Shown: in pieces, positions 60,939 through 64,000 of the stretch
Layout of the letters: the number at the start of each line of letters is the position of its first letter
How positions within the stretch are numbered: position 1 is the stretch's first letter
Origin: Methylotenera sp.
GTDB lineage: Bacteria; Pseudomonadota; Gammaproteobacteria; Burkholderiales; Methylophilaceae
Assembly: GCA_030652995.1 (NCBI GenBank)
Contig: JAUSAG010000008.1
Coordinates: 60,085-124,084, forward strand
Direction of reading: 5' to 3'
Length of the DNA stretch: 64,000 bases
Notes under the pieces: generated by a model
Told to the model about the DNA's origin: nothing
Databases searched by the model: none
Seen by the model: only the letters and a program-made list of their open reading frames with translations
Translations under genes and position numbers: made by a program

Positions 60939-62029
60939 GCGACTAACGTCCTTTCTGCCACACGCAATACAGCGCTACGTGAGCGCGGATTAGCCTTCAC
61001 TTCTTTTACGCTGGGCTTAATCGTCTTACCTATGTTTTTTAATTTAGGTTGCGGCAAATCCGCGGCACGTACCGGAAAATTAGCAGGCAAATCATCACGA
61101 TTTTCCTGATCACGAATAAACTGCTTAACGATGCGATCTTCAAGCGAATGAAAGCTAATCACAGCCAACCGGCCTTGTGGCGCCAATAAAGCCAAGCACT
61201 GTGGCAGGATTAGCGATAACTCCTCAAGCTCCTGATTGACGAAAATCCGTAAAGCTTGAAATGTACGCGTTGCGGGATTCTGCCCTGGCTCAAACCGCGT
61301 GACTGCGCCTGCCACGATCTGGGCAAGTTGCCCTGTAGTGGTGATGGCGCGCCCGTCATTGCGCTCCGCAATAATCGCCCTTGCAATCGACTTAGCAAAC
61401 CGTTCTTCACCATAATTTTTTATAACCTCCGCTAATTGCTGCTCTGTTGTATTGGCGATAAATTCCGCCGCTGTTTTGCCACTACTTTGATCCATACGCA
61501 TATCCAGCGGCGCATCGTATCTAAAACTAAAGCCGCGTTCGGCCTCATCAATCTGCGGAGATGAAATACCCAAATCCAGCAAAATGCCATCCACCTTTTT
61601 AATACCCATCTCAACCAGCTTTCCCTGCATCGCCGCAAAGTGACTATGTACGATATTAAAGCGCGGATCATTGACAGACTTGCCAGACTCAATCGCATGC
61701 AAATCCCGATCAAACGCAATCAAGCGCCCACCGTCACCCAGTTGCGCAAGAATTTTTCTTGAATGCCCGCCACGACCAAACGTGCCGTCCACATAGACAC
61801 CATTGGGCTTAATAGCCAGCGCTTGCACAGCCTCATCCAGTAGCACAGTAATATGCTTATTAGCTGATGAAGCCTCATCTATATTTTGATTCTGATTTGG
61901 ATTTAATGCTGACACTTCTAGTGGGTACTTTTCTAACTTATCAGCGCCGCTCAAAGTCGACGCTTGTCGAGACGCTTTTTTTGAAGACAATGATGCTTTG
62001 GTGGGCGCGCTGTTCACGCCCTTAGTCAC
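60935..62029 (-). CDS. rsmH: 16S rRNA m4C1402 methyltransferase with an N-terminal extension
   Basis: RsmH (MraW) methylates N4 of C1402 in 16S rRNA. The core (about residues 58-364) has [32 protein letters not shown], the methyltransferase loop, [19 protein letters not shown], and [13 protein letters not shown]. The frame begins with GTG at 62029 inside the mraZ stop codon (GTGA), with no nearer ATG, giving an extra polar, lysine/serine-rich stretch of about 57 residues that most family members lack. A later GTG (about residue 39) without a ribosome site is the alternative. Confidence 0.93.
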   Translation of the reverse strand: MTKGVNSAPTKASLSSKKASRQASTLSGADKLEKYPLEVSALNPNQNQNIDEASSANKHITVLLDEAVQALAIKPNGVYVDGTFGRGGHSRKILAQLGDGGRLIAFDRDLHAIESGKSVNDPRFNIVHSHFAAMQGKLVEMGIKKVDGILLDLGISSPQIDEAERGFSFRYDAPLDMRMDQSSGKTAAEFIANTTEQQLAEVIKNYGEERFAKSIARAIIAERNDGRAITTTGQLAQIVAGAVTRFEPGQNPATRTFQALRIFVNQELEELSLILPQCLALLAPQGRLAVISFHSLEDRIVKQFIRDQENRDDLPANFPVRAADLPQPKLKNIGKTIKPSVKEVKANPRSRSAVLRVAERTLVA

Positions 62030-62472
62030 AGCGAGAAGCCCTCTAATTCTGTAGGCATGGTAAAGTTTTCATCCTGTATCACTTGCTCCAGTTGAGCACG
62101 CCAGGCTTCCATATTCCATAACTCAAAATGGCTACCTTGACCTACCAACATCACTTCTTTGTCTAAACCTGCAAAATCACGCAACACAGGCGACACCAAT
62201 AGTCGACCGGCACTATCAAGCGAAATATCTTCAGCAAAACCTACCAACAACCGTTGCAACGCACTGGACTGCTTATCGAATGACGACAACGCCATCATCT
62301 TTGCCTGAATCGGCTCCCAAGCTGGCTGTGGATACAACAACAAGCAACGATGCGGATGCGCCGTCAACACCAAGTTCCCGGCGCACTCAAGCTGCAACGC
62401 TTCCCTGTGCTTAGTTGGCACAGCGAGCCTGCTTTTAGCATCCAAACTTAAATGTGTAGCACCGCGAAACAT
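62026..62472 (-). CDS. mraZ: Transcriptional regulator MraZ
   Basis: MraZ is a ring-forming repressor of the dcw operon. The 148 residues have two AbrB-like half-domains: [25 protein letters not shown] near the start and [35 protein letters not shown] after the middle, both typical. It is the first gene of the cluster, and three MraZ boxes lie about 190 bases before its start. Its stop overlaps the rsmH GTG. Confidence 0.97.
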   Translation of the reverse strand: MFRGATHLSLDAKSRLAVPTKHREALQLECAGNLVLTAHPHRCLLLYPQPAWEPIQAKMMALSSFDKQSSALQRLLVGFAEDISLDSAGRLLVSPVLRDFAGLDKEVMLVGQGSHFELWNMEAWRAQLEQVIQDENFTMPTELEGFSL

Positions 62473-62658
62473 ACGTTAGTTATTTTCCTTAAAGACCCAT
62501 ACCACCAAACAACACAAGCCTCAATCAACCATCTTCAAAAAAACCAATAAAAAATCGGGGGAACTGCCTATCGCCTTCAAAAACCCTTAGTAGTCATTAA
62601 ACTGCAGCAAAAATTCACTCAGAGATTACATCCCCAACATTACAAAAAATGAGCAATT

Positions 62659-62684
62659 CCCCACAAAACCCCACTTTTCCCCAC
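62659..62684 (-). promoter_or_regulatory. Three MraZ boxes (operator)
   Basis: On the minus strand GTGGGG occurs three times with exact 10-base spacing (at 62684-62679, 62674-62669 and 62664-62659), separated by AAAA and TTTT. MraZ is known to bind tandem TGGG repeats with this spacing. The boxes start just after the -10 of the promoter at 62693-62721, so bound MraZ would block initiation: autoregulation of the dcw cluster. Confidence 0.88.
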
Positions 62685-62692
62685 TAATCTGC

Positions 62693-62721
62693 ACTATAGA
62701 TAAAAAAATAGCGCAATGCAA
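62693..62721 (-). promoter_or_regulatory. mra promoter of the dcw cluster
   Basis: On the minus strand TTGCAT (62721-62716) and TATAGT (62698-62693) are 17 bases apart; they match the sigma-70 hexamers at four and five of six positions. Transcription would start near the first MraZ box, about 215 bases before mraZ, leaving a long leader. Confidence 0.75.
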
Positions 62722-62741
62722 GCGCTTTTTTGCTATTTTTT
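62703..62741 (-). terminator. Terminator-like hairpin overlapping the mra promoter
   Basis: AAAAAATAGC (62703-62712) pairs perfectly with GCTATTTTTT (62732-62741), and the loop contains the palindrome AAGCGCTT. On the minus strand it gives a stem with a T run facing transcripts from rnpB, so it could end them. It also spans the -35 and the spacer of the mra promoter. Confidence 0.55.
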
Positions 62742-62904
62742 CTTTATAGGTCAATGACTTAGCGCATTTTCATGATAAAAATAAATTCGTTATAAATTAA
62801 TAACATACGAACTTGTATGAATGTAGATTATTAGAACAGTTGCGAAAGCATTTGAATTGTAGAAGCAGTGAAATATAGAGTTAAGTGCGTTTGAAAAAAT
62901 CTTG

Positions 62905-62996
62905 TCCACAAACATCACGGAAAGCACGAAAATAAAACTCAGCCCACCAAGAAATATGTAAAAGATTTTACAAGTGCTTTTCGTGTCTTTTGTGGA
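62905..62996. repeat. Imperfect inverted repeat downstream of rnpB
   Basis: TCCACAAACATCACGGAAAG (from 62905) faces TGTCTTTTGTGGA (to 62996) with a core CACGGAAAGCAC / GTGCTTTTCGTG, a stem of more than 20 pairs with a few mismatches around a loop of about 40 bases. The arms recall widespread CACGAAAAGCACG-type sequences. It lies in the gap between the mra promoter and rnpB. No gene is supported in this gap. Confidence 0.5.
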
Positions 62997-63015
62997 AAAA
63001 TGAAACATAGAAATT

Positions 63016-63344
63016 GAAGCTGGCCGATAAGCCGGGTTCTGTCGTACATTGCTGCACGCAACAGTCATTCATCTAGGCGCACAATTACTCATGCGCTCAA
63101 GCAACCTACCCGCTGGCGACGCGAGCCACGCCAATGCCAGCCTATTTGGTCTTGCTGCGAATGGAGGTTACCGCGTTTCACCGTAACTTAATACGCTCGT
63201 CTCTGTGGCCCTATTCCTCGCTTTTTTCATTCGACTTTTCAGTCTAGCGACTTATGGCGGACGGCCGTTAACCGTCATCCCGCTCTTTGCAGCCCGGACT
63301 TTCCTCCCCTCACTTACGTGAGCGGCGACTGTCTAGCCAGCTTC
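63016..63344 (-). ncRNA. rnpB: RNase P RNA (A-type)
   Basis: This is the catalytic RNA of RNase P, which trims the 5' ends of tRNA precursors. Read on the minus strand, it starts GAAGCTGGCTAGACAGTCGC, has GAGGAAAGTCCGGGCT near the 5' end, GGTGAAACGCGGTAACC in the middle, and ends ACAGAACCCGGCTTATCGG then CCAGCTTC, which pairs with the start (P1). These are the conserved P4 and terminal elements. The size, about 329 bases, fits an A-type RNA of proteobacteria. It lies upstream of mraZ on the same strand, a common arrangement. Confidence 0.95.
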
Positions 63345-63360
63345 AAGGACATTTTACCAT

Positions 63361-63418
63361 GCCAACCCGTCATTCTGAGTGAAACGAAGAATGACGGTAA
63401 TGAATAACTGGTGTTGGC
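63361..63418. repeat. Dispersed hairpin (CGTCATTCT type) after rnpB 5' end
   Basis: CGTCATTCT (63368-63376) faces AGAATGACG (63388-63396); an outer pair GCCAAC/GTTGGC extends it to 63361-63418. The sequence CGTCATTCTGAGTGAAACGA resembles a repeat scattered through many bacterial genomes. Confidence 0.6.
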
Positions 63419-63424
63419 CTTAAA

Positions 63425-63551
63425 TCCCCTGCTACCGCGCCTGAGATTTGTATTATTTTGGGAGAATTTCGGTAAGCGGCTGTTTGAGCGTTAGCGAGTT
63501 TCCGCTTGCCGTCCCAAATTAATGCAAATCTTAGGAATCAAGCGATAGGGG
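63425..63551. repeat. Long imperfect palindrome (CTGAGATTTG ends)
   Basis: CTGAGATTTGTATTATTTTG (63441 on) faces AATTAATGCAAATCTTAGG (to 63535), and the arms continue outward as CCCCTGCTACCGC facing GCGATAGGGGG. The symmetric centre near 63488 is G+C-rich. It has the same design as the elements at 388 and 2197 but a different sequence. It holds no gene. Confidence 0.6.
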
Positions 63552-63566
63552 GCAGCCTTCTTTTTG

Positions 63567-63600
63567 GATACTTTTTCTTGGCTAAGCAAGAAAAAGTATC
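63567..63600. repeat. Perfect hairpin GATACTTTTTCTTG
   Basis: A 14-pair perfect stem (GATACTTTTTCTTG and its complement) with a six-base loop, GCTAAG. This motif is common between genes in beta- and gammaproteobacteria, in my recollection. Together with the two preceding elements it fills the gap between rnpB and the small gene at 63663. Confidence 0.65.
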
Positions 63601-63662
63601 TCGCCCGTCGCGCGATAGCGATCACTCAAAATATGCAACAGTGATAATGTCGTACAAATAAA

Positions 63663-63845
63663 TTACAAGCCTGACAAAGACAGCATGAACTCTACCTCCT
63701 CAATTCTCCAGCCTTCCTTTGTAGTTAAGCTTGCCGTATCTTGCGCCTCGTCAAAAGTTTTGAACAAATAAGCCTCTTCTTTACTTGTAAACAAAACTCC
63801 ACCATGTCCATCATCACTTAAATATTTATCATCTATTTTGACCAT
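63663..63845 (-). CDS. Small hypothetical protein (60 residues)
   Basis: The ATG at 63845 (MVKIDDKYLSDDGHGGVLFT) gives a 60-residue acidic protein, KEEAYLFKTFDEAQDTASLTTKEGW, whose alternating pattern looks like a small soluble alpha/beta domain. An upstream TTG (63887) would add 14 residues. No family is recognised and no ribosome site is clear. Confidence 0.45.
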   Translation of the reverse strand: MVKIDDKYLSDDGHGGVLFTSKEEAYLFKTFDEAQDTASLTTKEGWRIEEVEFMLSLSGL

Positions 63846-63876
63846 GTAAAACTTTGTCGTATGAAGACTCCCACCG

Positions 63877-64000
63877 CTAAACACCAAATACAGATGTTGT
63901 AGCGGGGGTTTCTAAGGTCAACGACCAGAGCGCATGAGTGTTGCCACCCATACGGCTTACCGCGGTCTCACTTAGCGTAGATTGCGTTGCCGCAACCAGT
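63877..64000 (-). CDS. Possible C-terminus of a gene cut by the window edge
   Basis: A minus-strand frame is open from the edge to a TAG at 63877-63879. It reads about 40 residues, including SETAVSRMGGNTHALWSLTL and ending TTSVFGV. It could be the end of a real gene or a chance frame; only 124 bases are visible. No function can be given. Confidence 0.3.
   Translation of the reverse strand, partial: LVAATQSTLSETAVSRMGGNTHALWSLTLETPATTSVFGV

Noticed and set aside
62790..63068. 92-residue minus-strand reading frame
   Set aside because: It overlaps the 3' part of rnpB and a palindromic repeat and has no recognisable features.

Overview
This is a chromosomal window from a betaproteobacterium, most likely a member of the Methylophilaceae (Methylotenera-like). 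That assignment is inference. It rests on the gene neighbourhoods (uvrD, a BPSS1780-type membrane protein, thrB, a DUF2782 protein and polA; secA, an M23 peptidase and a DciA-like gene; a complete dcw cluster), the A-type RNase P RNA, the AT-leaning codon use and the tkt-gap-pgk-pyk block. Nearly all genes are core housekeeping genes. I see no prophage, integrase, transposase, CRISPR array, tRNA or rRNA.

Layout. 1-2.4 kb: groES-groEL behind a CIRCE (HrcA) operator that is cut by the window edge. 2.6-6 kb: fklB, a candidate small RNA on the minus strand, and uvrD. 6-12 kb: BPSS1780 protein, thrB, DUF2782 and LOG genes on the minus strand, and polA on the plus strand. 12.3-17 kb: DUF1289, secA and an M23 peptidase (minus), and a DciA-like gene (plus). 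17-20.7 kb: membrane pyrophosphatase hppA, a VIT-family transporter and soluble pyrophosphatase ppa. 20.8-28 kb (minus): a DUF1232 protein, purC, pyk, pgk, gap and tkt, i.e. lower glycolysis plus transketolase. 28.4-32.6 kb: a secreted protein, an oxidoreductase, an acyl-CoA ligase and a thioredoxin-fold protein. 32.7-38.4 kb (plus): rsmE, an unusual XRE-helix-turn-helix/N-acetylglutamate synthase fusion, argB, a HAD nucleotidase, slmA, a hemerythrin-like protein and a DUF2788 protein. 39-43.6 kb (minus): cca, an NDUFA9-like protein, a lytic transglycosylase and a coupled small membrane protein. 43.7-62.5 kb (minus): the dcw cluster read as mraZ-rsmH-ftsL-ftsI-murE-murF-mraY-murD-ftsW-murG-murC-murB-ddl-ftsQ-ftsA-ftsZ-lpxC, mostly with 4-base stop/start overlaps, driven from a recognisable mra promoter with three MraZ boxes. 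63.0-63.3 kb: rnpB.

The most unusual content lies between and inside genes. (1) Two families of long, nearly symmetric inverted-repeat elements are present. A 125-127 bp family centred on GTACTTAAnGTAC follows both groES and groEL. A 172-177 bp family with AACCCAGATT-type ends has three copies, after polA, before argB and after the DUF2788 gene. Four of the five begin at or inside the stop codon of the upstream gene. (2) An arginine-pathway enzyme carries an N-terminal DNA-binding domain and sits behind a cluster of TTTACAAAT dyads that could be its own operator. (3) A minus-strand small-RNA candidate has three hairpins, a C-rich loop and a strong terminator. (4) A dispersed-repeat-like sequence is translated in frame inside the polA interdomain linker.

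Functionally, the peptidoglycan, division and lipid A genes form one coordinated envelope block. argA-like and argB supply the first two steps of arginine synthesis. The two pyrophosphatases flank a transporter at one locus. The glycolytic block links triose phosphates to pyruvate and the pentose-phosphate pool.
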